NCBI GenBank assembly: GCA_936450465.1
Contig: OW388293.1
Coordinates: forward strand, 82,048,134-82,112,133
Direction: 5' to 3'
Origin: Gibbula magus
Taxonomy: Eukaryota; Mollusca; Gastropoda; Trochida; Trochidae
DNA length: 64,000 nucleotides
The position numbers were made by a program, and so were the translations under genes. Shown piece by piece: positions 23,417 to 36,239 of this stretch; positions within the stretch are counted from its first letter, which is position 1; the number at the start of each line of letters is the position of its first letter. The notes under the pieces are model-generated. The model was not told the origin of the DNA. It worked only from the letters and a program-made list of their open reading frames with translations, and did no database searches.

Positions 23417-23640
23417 ACGGGTGTATCCGCCACATGCCCGGATGATTGGTTCAATCATCCTTCACGTGCTTGTGGTGAGTCTCTTGATTCGCTGCAGAGG
23501 TAACAGCTGCCACTCATGATGTATAGCTGCTTCTAAACCGACTAAATCCTGTTCTGGTAGGTCCATGGCTTGCATTCGGCGTCCAATCATATCCAAAATG
23601 TGTTTCAGTGGATTGATATCCAGGCTAATGGAAGTTTACA
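23417..23640 (-). pseudogene. Tc1-like transposase, C-terminal relic
   Basis: The minus strand encodes DINPLKHILDMIGRRMQAMD, then EAAIHHEWQLLPLQRIKRL, then a TGA stop, then RMIEPIIRACGGYTRY followed by a normal stop. This is the characteristic C-terminus of Tc1-like transposases, including the DxNPxEH context of the DDE/D catalytic centre with Lys replacing Glu. Nothing upstream is preserved. It lies at the junction where R2 rejoins the R1 sequence (11,097), so the insertion may mark a rearrangement breakpoint. Confidence 0.8.
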
Positions 23641-24144
23641 TACTGCATTGTTGCATGGAATTGAAATAACATATAGAGAACCTTCTATCCATGCAGTGGA
23701 TAAACAACATCAGGTTCTCTATTAAAGTGAAGTTACTGGCATGTTACGACTTTAGCCCGAATCCTTCGGTGAAGACTCGTTGGAGGTGTAATGACTTTAC
23801 AGACGGGAGATTCAAGGCTGAGGAAAGTTCGAAAAAATCGATGTGTGAGTTTAAAGACCCGTTTTACTACTGAGACTGTCCTAGAAGTATCATCAGATAC
23901 ATTACATGTAGGTCGCTTATGAAATTTCAAGAGATATCAAATTATGTTGCTTATTGAAACAATTATTTGTTGATATGACTCATTTGTTATATTGTATGTT
24001 AAAACCGTTCTTCCCTGTGATCGAAAATACAAAATACAAAATAAACATTGGACTCTGGGTGAGCTGTGCGTCGGTTCTTTGCATATGCCCTTGGTCACGA
24101 TTACACTATCCAATTCGCACAATAAACCCAAATGAGCCCTTTCG

Positions 24145-24300
24145 GTTGGATTGATCAGTAGTATAAGTGTCTATCCTGCAGCTTTCTTCAGATTGCACGC
24201 CAAGACACTGGCGGCCATTGTGATGAAGATGAATAAGCTGAAAAGGCTGGTTAAAGTCAATTATTCAAATGCAACGTCTAGATACAATACCCACTCAATG
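24145..24300 (+). pseudogene. Inverted piece of the membrane-type fragment (copy in R2)
   Basis: Almost identical to 11,597-11,750, as expected from the close similarity of 23.64-25.24 kb to 11.1-12.73 kb. It encodes part of the same segment (YPAAFFRLHAKTLAAIVMKM) in plus orientation, opposite to the fragments at 18,384 and 28,295. Confidence 0.6.
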
Positions 24301-26304
24301 CTACTCTAAATTAATTTATTTTAAGCCTCATTGGGGCAATCGAGTACTAACACAGACACCGACATAGTAAATACGTTACAAAAACTAGTTTTGGTGGATT
24401 GTTATTGCAACAAAGGGTAAGGGGTCGTTACATCATCAGCGTCTTTGTTGGGGTCACTTGTTTATGTTGCATCACATCATTTCTAACACGCTGCTTTAAG
24501 GATGTTCCCTGGAAGTAAATGTTATTTTTTCTTTCAAATCACGTCTTGTTAATTTTGTTTTATTTAAGATCCGTCTGTGCCAATTGTATTGAGGGAAGGC
24601 ACTAAATATATGTCTAAATTTAAAGTAGTGTAAAGTAAGTTTGTAATGTATGAGTACAACATCTTATCTTCTTTTTTGGGACCTTGTATCCGCAAACATC
24701 AAGTAACCGATAGTTAAGATGTGCAGTACATCCCAATAGTATGTATTTCCATTGTTTTGTATGCTTTCATTTATATTACAATACACTATTCAAAATCTGT
24801 CATAAGATAAAAATTGCTTGCAGAAAAGGATTTAATTATCATTATATCATATTGATTAAAGTACTGTTTTTATATTAATTTTATGGGCAAAAGTTAACCT
24901 ACGTTTTAAGAAAATTGTAATTGCTGTCATTTTATACTTTTCACAAGTGCAAATTGAATTGCCGTTTAAATACCACTCTCACATTTCCATCTTTACCTGG
25001 TGATTCATGTTTTGAATATTTGTGATTTAAAACAAATGGAGAGTAGCCATTCATTATTGGTATAAGATCCCTCTCAAGTTGAACATCCTTCATATGGAGT
25101 TTGATATCACTGGATACAATGGTCTGAATCTTCATTGAAAGAAAATAATTATGTTCGTCTGACATCTTACTGAAATACTGATTGATTTAATCTCTTCATT
25201 TTGATATTCATGTTGAAGTCATCGGTACTGCCTTCAACTAATCTTCAGAAGGATATATGAGCTATTATCTTCTTAAATGCAAGTTGTATTGTTGCCCAGG
25301 GCCATTATATTTTTTATATTGTTGACTTATTTAATGAATCAAAACGCTAATAATTGCCTTGCTTCATCTGGATGACGATGTAGCTGCATGCCAATCATAG
25401 TTTATATATATTTATGTTTTTTCTATTCAATGCATAGGCCTACTTTGTTTTCATGAGACATGACACTGGTACACAAATAGTACATAAGACCATATCACAA
25501 AATACATATTTCCCCCCTGTCAATATAAAATAGCATAATTATATTAATTTATTTTGACTGCCGATGATGGAAAACTGGATACATTTTGCACGACCTCAAA
25601 CACAAACAGAATGCAATTGCACAATATCATAACACACACATTCATTTTAAACATAATGAAAACAATATATCTCTTTAAAAATATATTCATTTGCCTAATT
25701 TAAGAAATATCAGGTTCTGTTTATCAAATTGTATGATGATCTGAATTTATCTCTAGGATGGTATGAGCATGGAGGAAACGTTTATCATGCATGAAATCTG
25801 TTTATCTTAAAATATATTTGTGTTTGTGTTTGTTTATCAAAAGATAACCAATTACTAAATACTTTGTATTTCTATTCATGTTACCGTTTGTCAATTGAAA
25901 TAAATGACAATCTGTCACAGTGAAGATTAGTTATTGGAGGATGAGCTTTCCTTACATATCCTGACATTTCCAAACTGTTTGAAAAAGTGTTTTAAACATC
26001 CACTCACCAAACCACATTATCGGATTCAAAAAGTGAATGAGATCAAAGTAATTTTGTCCTAAACTGTTAACCTCTTTTCTTTTTTCATTCCTTTGAAAAT
26101 CCACGTTTTGTATTGATTGTAGTGGGGAAAGGACTCGATATAACGTAGCAGTTTCGAAACGGCTTATTTAAAGAAAGACACAGTTGTGCAGTCACTTATA
26201 CAGTAACATATTGTTTAACATAATATCAAATATAACAAATAGTACTGTGACAGGTATTTGCAGGCTCTGAACTGTCATCCTCAATGTGTAAATATATTAG
26301 ACAA

Positions 26305-26930
26305 TAATGGACTCTTGTAGAGGTCAATATCGGCTTTTATTGACCTGTTGTACTCTCCAAGAGTCCATAATTTTATTATGTGGCTCAAAGAAATTATATC
26401 TAGAAGGATTTCTTCATCAAATGACTTGCAGCAATATTTATGTGACGTCACAGAACACATCACTGACCTCACGAAGAATCTATAATTGTTTTGATATATG
26501 ATTTTGAGATGAAACAACAAGCACATACGAGTTGTATTAAAATTTGTGTTTTGTTCAACATTCACGTTAGCAAAACGATTAGTTTTCAGCGCGAAACACC
26601 GACATCAAAGGTAACGTAAACGTTAGTATACATTATGTAACAATGGTTGCCGTGACGTCACAAAGATATGACGTCAACAAAGGGTCAAAGTTGCGTCCAT
26701 TGTTCCCAAGTAAATATTGTTTTCTATGGACTGTCATGTGACCGTCTTTGGACCAATCAGAACTTGTAAAAACCTTCGATCATATAATAAAACAGTTAAT
26801 AACACTGTAAATGTTAGATTCCTTGATTACGCATGTGAAATATTTGAGTTCATATTCATGAATATACAAGTACTGATATGTTTTAGATAAAACATCAAGG
26901 TGGCTTCGACTTTTGTGTTGGTATATTCAT
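26305..26930 (+). repeat. CRE-rich MITE-like repeat, R3 copy
   Basis: Equivalent to 16,440-17,080, with TGACGTCA at 26,443, 26,653 and 26,669. It retains only one arm of the hairpin seen in R1. Confidence 0.6.
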
Positions 26931-27470
26931 TTATAAATATTACAAACAAATATACACTATCAGGGTTTCGATATCAGCTTTTGTGTGTCAGTTATGACAT
27001 ACAGACTGGGATTCAGACAGCATTCAATATATGCTTAACGTTGGACATTTGCAATCGTGAATATAAGTATCAGTAATTGATTATTTCAAAGATGTTTTTC
27101 TTATCACTTTGGTTCTTAAATACTGTCTTAACATAACAGTTAAGGCTTGGTTAAAGTACCCATGGTTTGGCATACATTAACAAATTTGTCTTAACCAGCA
27201 CAGTATCATGTGTTTAGCATGTTATTATATCTCAATGTTGCCCTTCAATATTAAAGTTTATTACTCTCCCATTGAAGATATCGCGGTTTAATAAATCTAC
27301 CGTGTTATTACACTTAGTGTAATAACATTGCATGCTGTAGATGGAACGTGACGTCATAATGACAAAAATATGACGTCACAATGTCAGCGCCGCGGTCGCA
27401 ATAGAGTGTGTCCCATTTATCAACGAGTTTGTGGAATTAAATGGCATTTAAATCAGTGAGTAATAAATAA

Positions 27471-27611
27471 AATACTAAACTCGTTTCCGTTTAATAACAT
27501 ATAAATGAAACTCGTGAGATGGTATTTGTAATTAACTCGCTTTCGCTCGTTATATACAAACCACTTACTCGTTTCATAAATATGTTATTAAACGGAACGT
27601 CGTTTAGTATT
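27471..27611. repeat. Foldback element, R3 copy
   Basis: Same inverted structure as 17,645-17,785 with a few substitutions in the arms. Two TGACGTCA palindromes lie just upstream (27,349 and 27,371), as in R2 (17,523 and 17,545). Confidence 0.85.
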
Positions 27612-28294
27612 CTCTATTTATACAATGTTTTGTAACATTAGAAGGTAAACATCTCATTACACGGCCCAATAAGTTGCTTCCATTGATAACGGTTATCTGG
27701 TTATCAGTATTGGTAGAACATAATGCGGTGGACAAAGTGAAATTATTGTGGAACTCTTGAGTATGAGAGGTAGATTTGTAGGTCTCATGCGATATTAACT
27801 CCATTGTTAGTGCTTAGGTATCAATACATCAGTCAGATCACTTGAACTATCCCCGAGTGGCCATTTTAGTATGAACATCATAAAACAAAGGGAAATGGAG
27901 TCTTACCGAACCATGTACATGCGTTTAAAACTATTTCATTGATTTGGGTACATGTTATTGTTGACTTCACTTCAACAAACGGGGGAAAACATTAAACTAT
28001 AGAAATTACAATGTAGCAATTGCAAACAGCAGAATAAGCAAGCATAGTTTCAAATTGTATAAGATATATATACTGAAAAATGTATTTCATTAGTGAATAG
28101 TACGATTAGAAATAGAGGCCTTACCGAAACATGTACATGCCATTACTTTGTCAATACTTTAGATGTATAATTTCACAAATTCAAACTCAATTTTGTTTTC
28201 TCACAATAGGCTTCATATAACATGTAACCAAGCTGTCCTGAATGATTCTTTAACTAGGTTGATATTGTCTCTGCTGAGGGCACTTTGAAATAAA

Positions 28295-28600
28295 TTATGT
28301 TAGAGCACGAATTGCTGGATATTGTAGAGACGTTTCATTTAAATAATCGACTGTGAGCGGCCTTTTCAGCTTATTCATCTTCATCACAATGGCCGCCAGT
28401 GTCTTGGCGTGCAATCTGAAGAAAGCTGCAGGATAGACACTTATACTACTGTTCAATCCAACCCCAAGCACTAATTTGTGTTTATGGGGCGAATTGGAGA
28501 GTGTAATCAGGACCAGGGCCATGTACAGGGAACCCACACACAAATAACCAATAGTCCAATCTTGTCAGTTTGAATACTGTTCAATAGCATCTCGTCAGAT
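28295..28600 (-). pseudogene. Exon-like fragment of a multi-pass membrane protein, copy 3
   Basis: The open frame covers the same two hydrophobic segments as copies 1 and 2 and the LKRPLTVDYLNETSLQYPAI tail. The frame is broken upstream of CVGSLYMA by a small length change near 28,540 relative to R2. Variation among copies touches both synonymous and replacement sites, so I cannot tell whether the frame was ever under selection. Confidence 0.4.
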
Positions 28601-31600
28601 GTGTCTTAAGTTTTTTTCTGATACCAATAAACGTTTAATGAAATGCATATGTGTTATCTAAACTTCCCTAGATTACTTCATAAGTTCACTAATTAAACTG
28701 TTGAAAGGATTCCTGGTGAAGTAATCCTGAGAGGACTGTCTGCTTTTAATAATTCCTTCGTAAATCTAGTGATGTTTGGTAAAAAGACTACACTGCTAAA
28801 GTTAAAAATAGAAAATAGCAAGATTTCGGCCTCATTAGCTGACCATTAAAGCATACGAGAACGAGGGGACCAGCATAAACGTTTCACTAATGATATGTAC
28901 ATTGGAATGTGGATTTCTAGAAGCTTTCTTCTTGCTATATACCAGTGTGGTTATAGTGTGTCCTGCGTTTGGTATACTTGTGTGTGTGCGTGATGGAATC
29001 GAAAGCTTATAAAGAAGGATGATTTTCAACAATTGTTTTGCAATTTATTTTGTCCTGATTTAGACTATATATGAGTTTTTGATATTCTGTGATTGTAAAG
29101 AAACTTTGGCATGAAACGACATGATACTCAGCCTGGAATTATATGTGAATACGTTCACAACATACATTAACTACAGTATTAATAAGTAACAAGTACCTAG
29201 TAGACATATTCAAACTAACAACATCATTTAATAACAATCTAAACAGTCTTAAAATGCGTGCACACAATATCCTAGTTCGTATATCATGTCATATCCGTTT
29301 AATCACATATTTGTTATATTCCTAAGCATCTACATCGAGAGTAGTTCCATCTCATTACACCAAGCATCTACACTGTACTTTCTCTGATACTGCTTCTAGA
29401 ACGTTCCCTGGAGGTTAATGTCACTTTATCTTTCACATCACATCTTCAAGATTTCTTTACAGGCACTCTGGATCTCAAATCTCCCGAGGTAGGTCACGTC
29501 CGTAAAGTGATTTTCTCCCAAAGAGTCTACAAGTGAAAGGCGCTGGCTGGCGTTGTGACATGATGGCAACTTCAAATTGATTGAAGATCTAAATTCGTTG
29601 TGTTATTGCATGCATAGAAGTCTCCCAATATGTTATCTCAGTATTGAGCAGGGAACTAGATACATTAAATTCCTCATCAAGCTTAAGACCTAGAACATCA
29701 AATATAAAATGTTGCACATCGAAAATTGCTGTTGTATTTTCTGTAAAATTTATTTTAACTAAGACATGTAGAAGGCTACTGTACATATACTTCTCAACAT
29801 ATGTATGTATTATGATCATCGGCTCAAATTAAGACATTCAAATTAATCATTCGACCACTGCTTCAAATGTTTACTCCCTTTATTGGCCGACCATACGTCT
29901 AACCGAGTAATACAATGTTATTTCTATTAAACTACATGTACGTGTAACTTTATGCTCAAGTAAACATACCTCAGCCCAACATTCCAAAAGGCAAGCTATG
30001 ATTTCTATGTTAGACAGAAACGTTTCCCGTTTTAATATGTGATCATATATTGTTATATTATTTCATTTTGAGGAAATATAAAAATGAATACAGATGTATC
30101 CTTCCTCTGAACGTCTACATAATAAGGTGTGAAAATCCAAACGTGTACCACCTTACTTTTTACAAAAATGATGTACATGTACACGACTTTGGATGTCATC
30201 TGCTGTTGAAGGTTCCTTACCTGTTATCAGTAAACACATTGATATCTTCTTGATTATGTAGTTGTAAGCATTTAACCTTACCAGTTCTATAACTACAGGT
30301 TACAAATAATGTTTATCGTAAGTACACGAATCATTGCGCCTAAACCAAAGGCAACTACAATTGCATTACCGTGCTTGGAAGTGGAATAATATATTGAGAG
30401 CCATAGAATCGATAGCGATTTCAGGTCTTCCATCAAAGTGAAGTTACTGGCGTGTCATGACATTGGTCTGCATCTCTGAATTGAAGATTCTTTGTCAGAA
30501 ATCACTTTACACGATGCGACTTACCACTGGAGATACGATCCATGTATTATACACGTTCATGTTAAACATGTGTGTACTTTGTCTGCGAAATATGGCATTT
30601 GATGGTTGATATTTGTTGATATTGTATCACATATATGTGTGTAACTTACTTGGGAGTCATTCACTTCATTTTCAAATCAATTATCTGTTTCTTCAACCTT
30701 TGCAGTTAACCCAAATAGAATGAATGATATTAATAATAATGGCCTATTTCGTACATACAGTCAGTAAGCATGTATACAGGAAGTTACTGCTTATACCGCT
30801 AACATCATATAGTAGTAATGGTGTTCAATTAAAATGCTAAAAATCGTGTATATTATATTATATCATCACAGTAAACGATAATCGCATCATTAATATTGTG
30901 ATATTGCATTACAAATTAATGTAACATATATTTTGTCGCACTTGACAGTTGTTAAATGTTAATTGCATTTATTTCAAAATAGAGTTGATGAAACATATAC
31001 CTTCAGACGTTTGAGAACTGGTGATCAAATGACAGCAATTCCCTTGATCAGATATACCATTTCAGATACAAAAACATCCAATTACTTAACCTCAAATCAT
31101 TCTCCATAGAGTTTAGCTATTCAAAGAGTATCTTTCCGCTGTTATGGTGATGCCAGTGGCATTAACCTATACTGGGAATGGCAGATTCAATTATCAACTA
31201 CCGTTTGATAATAGGTTGATATGTAACAATGAGCAACCCACTATTTGTGTGTTTCAATATTCGAAATAACGTAAACTTATCTATAAGTTGATGCGGTTTC
31301 TGACATGAATATGTCATTACACTTGATTGAACTGTGAAAAAATGAAGGTGAGCAAGTATTTTTAAGATGATGTTGATGAAATTGCCAGCATAAAATGTGT
31401 TCATAGGTTTTAATTGAATACTCACTATAGTGACAGTTTGAATAAAGAAACGATTTCATGGATCCTTTTAATTTCGGTTTAAACGTTATTAATCTTTAAA
31501 AATGAATAGAAAACACGATGAAACTCCTCGCTCCTACACAAATTGCACAGGTAGAGAAACTGCATGTAACATAAAGATGGAAAGGATCATTTTCCAACAA

Positions 31601-31644
31601 TCTGCAAGATTAATGTGTATTACTCATATGGTTGTTAATAACCA

Positions 31645-31749
31645 GGACCCATATTTTCGAAGCTCTCTTAGCGCTAAGATAATTGTGTCATACATTAACA
31701 TTGAGTTACGACTATCTTAGCGCTAAGAGAGCTTCGAAAATATGGGTCC
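31645..31749. mobile_element. MITE with perfect 36-bp inverted arms
   Basis: The left arm starts GGACCCATATTTTCGAAGCT and ends TTAGCGCTAAGAT at 31,680. The right arm 31,714-31,749 is its exact complement. The loop is 33 bp. Perfect arms suggest recent origin or conversion. It is absent from the matching part of R1 (about 6,475), so it was inserted after duplication. Confidence 0.85.
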
Positions 31750-31950
31750 AGGTTAGTATTTTCGATACGAGCACATGTGCACATATCACGTTTGCCTAGC
31801 AACCATTGTTTCAGAACGGCTTTCCTTATTTCGTCCGTGACCACTTTTCATGAGTTTTAAATAGCGACTTATTCGAACAGGAACATTGAGTGTCTCTGTT
31901 GTTGATGCAATGTTTTGCTGGATATATTATATATTTACCTTTGTCCGTAT

Positions 31951-33810
31951 AGTTAAGCAATTAGAATAAGCATACTTACGGCGTACATAGGTTGTAGTCA
32001 TGTTGTATCGTCAGTCACTTATAACGTCATGTTGTTACAAAGTCATGTAGTTGTGATGCTACTGGAAATATTTCGTGCGGCAAACATAACCAAAGTGTTT
32101 TTAACAACCCTCCATGTCTCCGTCTAGTGTGACAAAAACATGCCATTTCAATATTATCTTCTTACATGGGTATCAGTTGCTCTATTTCTGTCAGTTTTCA
32201 ATGATCAATTAGTTTTGTCTGGAGAATGTTTGGTGTTTAAACCATAAAGGTAATGCCGAACATACATTAAACAATTGGGTGAAATAACAAACGATTTAAT
32301 TTATTTAATTTTATTTAACACAAAACTGCACTTAAGCTTCTTCAGCAATGATTGCAGTGAGGTCTTAGCATTGTGACGTCATCAGCATTATATCATCATA
32401 GCATTGTTATAGCATGAACTTTGTGACGTCATAGCAGTGTTCAGCAGTGTTCTCAGTGAGGTCAAAGCCTTGTGATGTCATTAAATGACTATGTGATTGT
32501 ATTGTGTCGATATCAACAACGAGGAATATCTTGATCTCAAAGAAGCGATACTTACTGTAGGAGCCAGTACTGGATGTTACTTCTTACTTCATCAAGAGAA
32601 TGACTATTGAAGTTCAAACTATGATCCCTATGTATACTTCATTTTTACAGAGTACAGTTTCAGATACAAGTATTCCTTCCGTCAGATGAGATGTCATAAA
32701 TAGCCTGCCTAGATGGGGTATCTTACAATATACAGGTTTGGTCTCATTAAAAGACATAGCACTTCAATTTATGAGGTTCATAGATTCCGTAGGTACCTTC
32801 AATGGAGTAGATATATAATGTACTTAGCATAATTTGACTTTTGTGTTTACAATTACGTTTCCAGTCATATCATTTTCGGTAAACTTTATAAGATGTATCT
32901 TTCGGATATAATTTCATGTCAACACCTACAGCTTTCATTTTCGTTTTCACCATTATCAGACAATGTACGAGGTAGTTAAACTCGGTAATTTACAAAGGAT
33001 ATAATAATCCACTAACATGAGTCTGTGAGACATCTGCATTGTCAAGCCCACCAGTATGGGATCTATAGAGAGCATAACATCTCCAAGCTTCAATAATACC
33101 GTGACGTCAGTAGTAAAGTATTTAGTAAAAAATATCGTCCTGTTTTATGTTACAGTTCCATTCGTATCACATTACACGCACATTTACACAATCATAGTAA
33201 CACGGTCTGTCAACAAAATTCTCTTCAACGAAGACATAATAAAGCACTCTGAACATAAAGTGATCGTTATCCCTTGACTGTACCTTTCATACGACCATCA
33301 TACATTTCTAGTCGTAATCTTATTCTTGTGATGTGTCTATATTTGTATTCCCCGATGGTGGTCATATTCGAATTCATTCTGCATGATGAGTATAAACGTT
33401 TTATTACTCCTAGATTAGAAGACGTTTAATGTTGATAAACATGGTAGATTTATAACAAAAAATGATAACTCTTTTGAGAATAAATTTAAGTTGAGGATTT
33501 CTGTGATCCATCTCTATTTCGGGAATGATAGCACAGTAAATGCACTATCTTCATTCACTGATCGCCGTACATACATATGTTATGTATCAATGGGATACTT
33601 GAACTTATGGTGTATCAATATACCCTTTCAGTAATACCGCTTAAAAAGCTTATTGAGGTATGACAAAACAAAACACTTTATAGACATCATATCGGAAAAT
33701 ATGTAAAATATGTAAAGGTAAAACTTGAATAAGCTAGATTCGTTACAAATACGTTTGTTGAATAATCAGTATTTACGTCTTTTACGTTTGCCTCTGTTGC
33801 TGACGACTCA
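31951..33810. other. Unique sequence, no gene seen
   Basis: AT-rich, with no paralogous copy in the window that I could find. Three CRE-like palindromes occur at 32,374, 32,424 and 33,102, within a stretch rich in GTGA..GTC motifs (32,360-32,490). Open frames are short and featureless. Confidence 0.5.
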
Positions 33811-33814
33811 GCTA

Positions 33815-34657
33815 TACACTTGGAAATTAATCAAGCAACATCATAGTTTGCAACCTGAAGTGTGGTGCTCTGGGATTGTTAGGATAAATTGAACGATTTA
33901 TCTTCCCAGACATAACAATTGGTTATTTAGCGATTCATTCATTGAACTAAAAATCTACCACATGTAAAAGTTATGAAAATGTGATGGTACTGATTTTTTA
34001 CCTAAAATAACTATTGTCCTAGAAGAGAAACTACAATTCAAACTTTAGTATTGATTTATTGCAAACAACAGTCATTATACCAAGTTGACATTCACAACCA
34101 AAACATCTTTTATCATGCACGATGATAAGCTAGACAGACATTAAACGACAATTGATAAAAGGCATACAACCATATGATCTGAGAATAAATTTGAGATTAT
34201 TTGAGTTCAATCTGTTTATCAAACAGTTCGTCTCGCTTTAGATAAGACAATACCTTAAAGAGTGACCATATTTGTTCATTAAAACAAGTTTATTGAAATT
34301 GACAGCTCCATGATGTTGAGAGTTTGAAGGTGCATACTTCTTTATCGAGTGACTCTTGTTAAAATGTCGATTAGAAAACAGTAATCACTTCACTTGAAAA
34401 AATTACACTAATCACATTGAAGTAACAAATATTGACTTTCATTTCATTTCATAATGGAACTTGAATTTTGACATCGAAATACCAAACTATATTAAAAGAC
34501 AGTGATACGGTTATTTGAGTGACTTTGCGTTTCAAAACTTATAAATGATTGTTCTACCTAAAACCACTAAATGTTTTACTGACATATTGTCTTCTTTCAA
34601 ATCGAAACGATTTTGCTGTTAACAAATTGGGTGTTGCTTGATTTATGTCCAAGTGTA
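33815..34657. mobile_element. Non-autonomous Tc1-like element, 843 bp
   Basis: The ends are inverted repeats of about 26 bp, TACACTTGGAAATTAATCAA at the left and the complement of TACACTTGGACATAAATCAA at the right. A TA lies outside each end (33,813-33,814 and 34,658-34,659), as expected for Tc1/mariner. There is no transposase inside. Internal sequence near both ends is shared with the smaller element at 47,213-47,545, and the AATCAAGCAACA end motif also with the Tc1 derivative at 59,509-60,643. Confidence 0.8.
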
Positions 34658-34659
34658 TA

Positions 34660-35460
34660 TTTCAGGCAACCATATATGACACGTGACTCAAGCGAACCTA
34701 CACATTGAGCATGTTGAGAACAAAGTATTCAACATTACATATAACCTTTCCTCAACTAGTTTATGAGTAACTTCAAATACAATTTCAAACATATTTTAAC
34801 TTTACACAACTAGTTGTTTCCCTGCAATATATCGTCAAGCTGATTTATGATCAGATGTATCAATTTGAAAATAATATGCAGAAAAGTGAAAGCCAGCAAA
34901 ATGTCAGTGACAAACAACACTCCCCTGGTTAGATATGATACATGATACATGTGACATGTAGACACTAAATCCAGTGTTGTCTGATACATGAAACAGTGGG
35001 GTTTGTTTCTCTGAGTTGGTATACGTAGTTTCACCTTTCACAATATATGCAGTTATAATTACATCTGTCTAGATGAGATATCAACGAGATATTACATTTC
35101 ATTTGAGATCATTTAATAGTATACTAAAAGCAAGTGGTGAACATTTCACAAAATATCTAAAAATTAAAGACAAATAGTAAAACATTCAGTATGTCTATCG
35201 TAATGTGATCGAACAATCAGAAATTTAGACTGCCATATGCGAGTTCTAGTTCCTTATTAATGAGTTTGAGATCCAAAATAAACTTTTCAAAATGTGCAGA
35301 CCATATGTTACTCAAAGTTCTTACTTTTTCTTACATTGATATTTAGCTGAAGTATGTATATATTTAACCATTTGAAAAAAACGAAAAAGTGCACGTGCAG
35401 GTAATCAGGTTCAGTTTAATAGCAATCATCAACTGTATTGGTAGCTTCCTGGAATGTAAT
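34660..35460. other. No recognisable feature
   Basis: Unique AT-rich sequence. The 74-codon minus frame at 34,810-35,034 has a hydrophobic middle but no relative in the window and no coding signature. Confidence 0.5.
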
Positions 35461-35468
35461 TGATGTAA

Positions 35469-35469
<1 letters not shown>

Positions 35470-35504
<35 letters not shown>
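35470..35504. repeat. TA dinucleotide microsatellite
   Basis: About 17 uninterrupted TA units. Confidence 0.95.
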
Positions 35505-35507
<3 letters not shown>

Positions 35508-35869
35508 GTTTTCCAGATACATGTTTCATCAGCGCTACCGTCTCTCTGTATTCACAGATCCATCATGTAATGATCAACCAGCACAACAATATCTAACAAT
35601 ATACATGTTAGGGCAGTGTTAATACAGCGACAAAAAAACGCAATATATTATATCTATAGATATCGTAGGGATGTGGGTAATACAAATTATGATTGAGGAC
35701 TAAATGTAGCTTACTTAACTGGACAATTGTATTTACAGACATGCCATTTAAAGAAGAACTAATAAGGCTTATTTCATAAATATTTCAGACATAAATCAGT
35801 TTAACTCATTTCATTTTGACTTTCATCACTGCCAGGAAATGTACGAGGTAGTGCATAACATAGAGATAA

Positions 35870-36006
35870 CATAACGAGTGAGTGTTGAATATTGAAAATA
35901 TTCCAACGATATATTTTTAAATCTTGTGATCTATTCACGAGCGAAATCACAACATTAAGAAATATTTCGTTGGAAAATTTTCGATATTCAACACTCACTC
36001 GTTATG
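35870..36006. mobile_element. Foldback/MITE element, about 45-bp arms
   Basis: The outer arms CATAACGAGTGAGTGTTGAA and TTCAACACTCACTCGTTATG are exact complements. Complementarity continues with small mismatches to the ATTCCAACGA / TTCGTTGGAA region, around a loop of about 45 bp. No coding capacity. Confidence 0.8.
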
Positions 36007-36239
36007 TAATCTATTTTTTACATACGAAATGTGATATTCATTTGATACAAGCATTAGACTATGCGCGACATTACCTTGTAATGATACTTATACTGGGTAA
36101 TTAATCTAAGTGGAGTAAAGCCGTAAAACAGGAACAAATATAGTCCCGTTTTCCGTGAAGTTCTCGCTCGCTCTAGGCCTACATAAAATATAAATGTAAG
36201 TGCATAAATATGTGATATATCGAAAACATTTTGCTCATT

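Larger units (their letters stand above)
15452..25243 (+). repeat. Segmental duplication block R2
   Basis: Second copy. It begins at the right flank of the Harbinger element (AGAAGGATATATGAGC, equal to 25,247 in R3 and 50,390 in R4) and ends at the equivalent point at 25,243. It is very similar to R3 over 15.66-19.85 kb and to the right end of R1 over 23.64-25.24 kb, and more diverged from R1 elsewhere. It lacks the R1 segments 4.72-5.38 kb (replaced by a SINE), about 6.09-6.5 kb and about 9.2-11.09 kb. Confidence 0.85.
25244..31950 (+). repeat. Segmental duplication block R3
   Basis: Third copy. It is closely similar to R2 from 25.25 to about 29.85 kb and then matches R1 4.8-6.5 kb, including the stretch R2 lost. 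A replaced segment at about 30,520-30,960 matches neither. The last recognisable matches are at 31,766-31,815 (R1 6,482) and 31,900-31,945 (R1 7,190). Confidence 0.85.

Noticed and set aside
30050..30253. 67-codon plus-strand frame in R3
   Set aside because: Not open in the matching R1 sequence (4,990-5,190) and without recognisable features.
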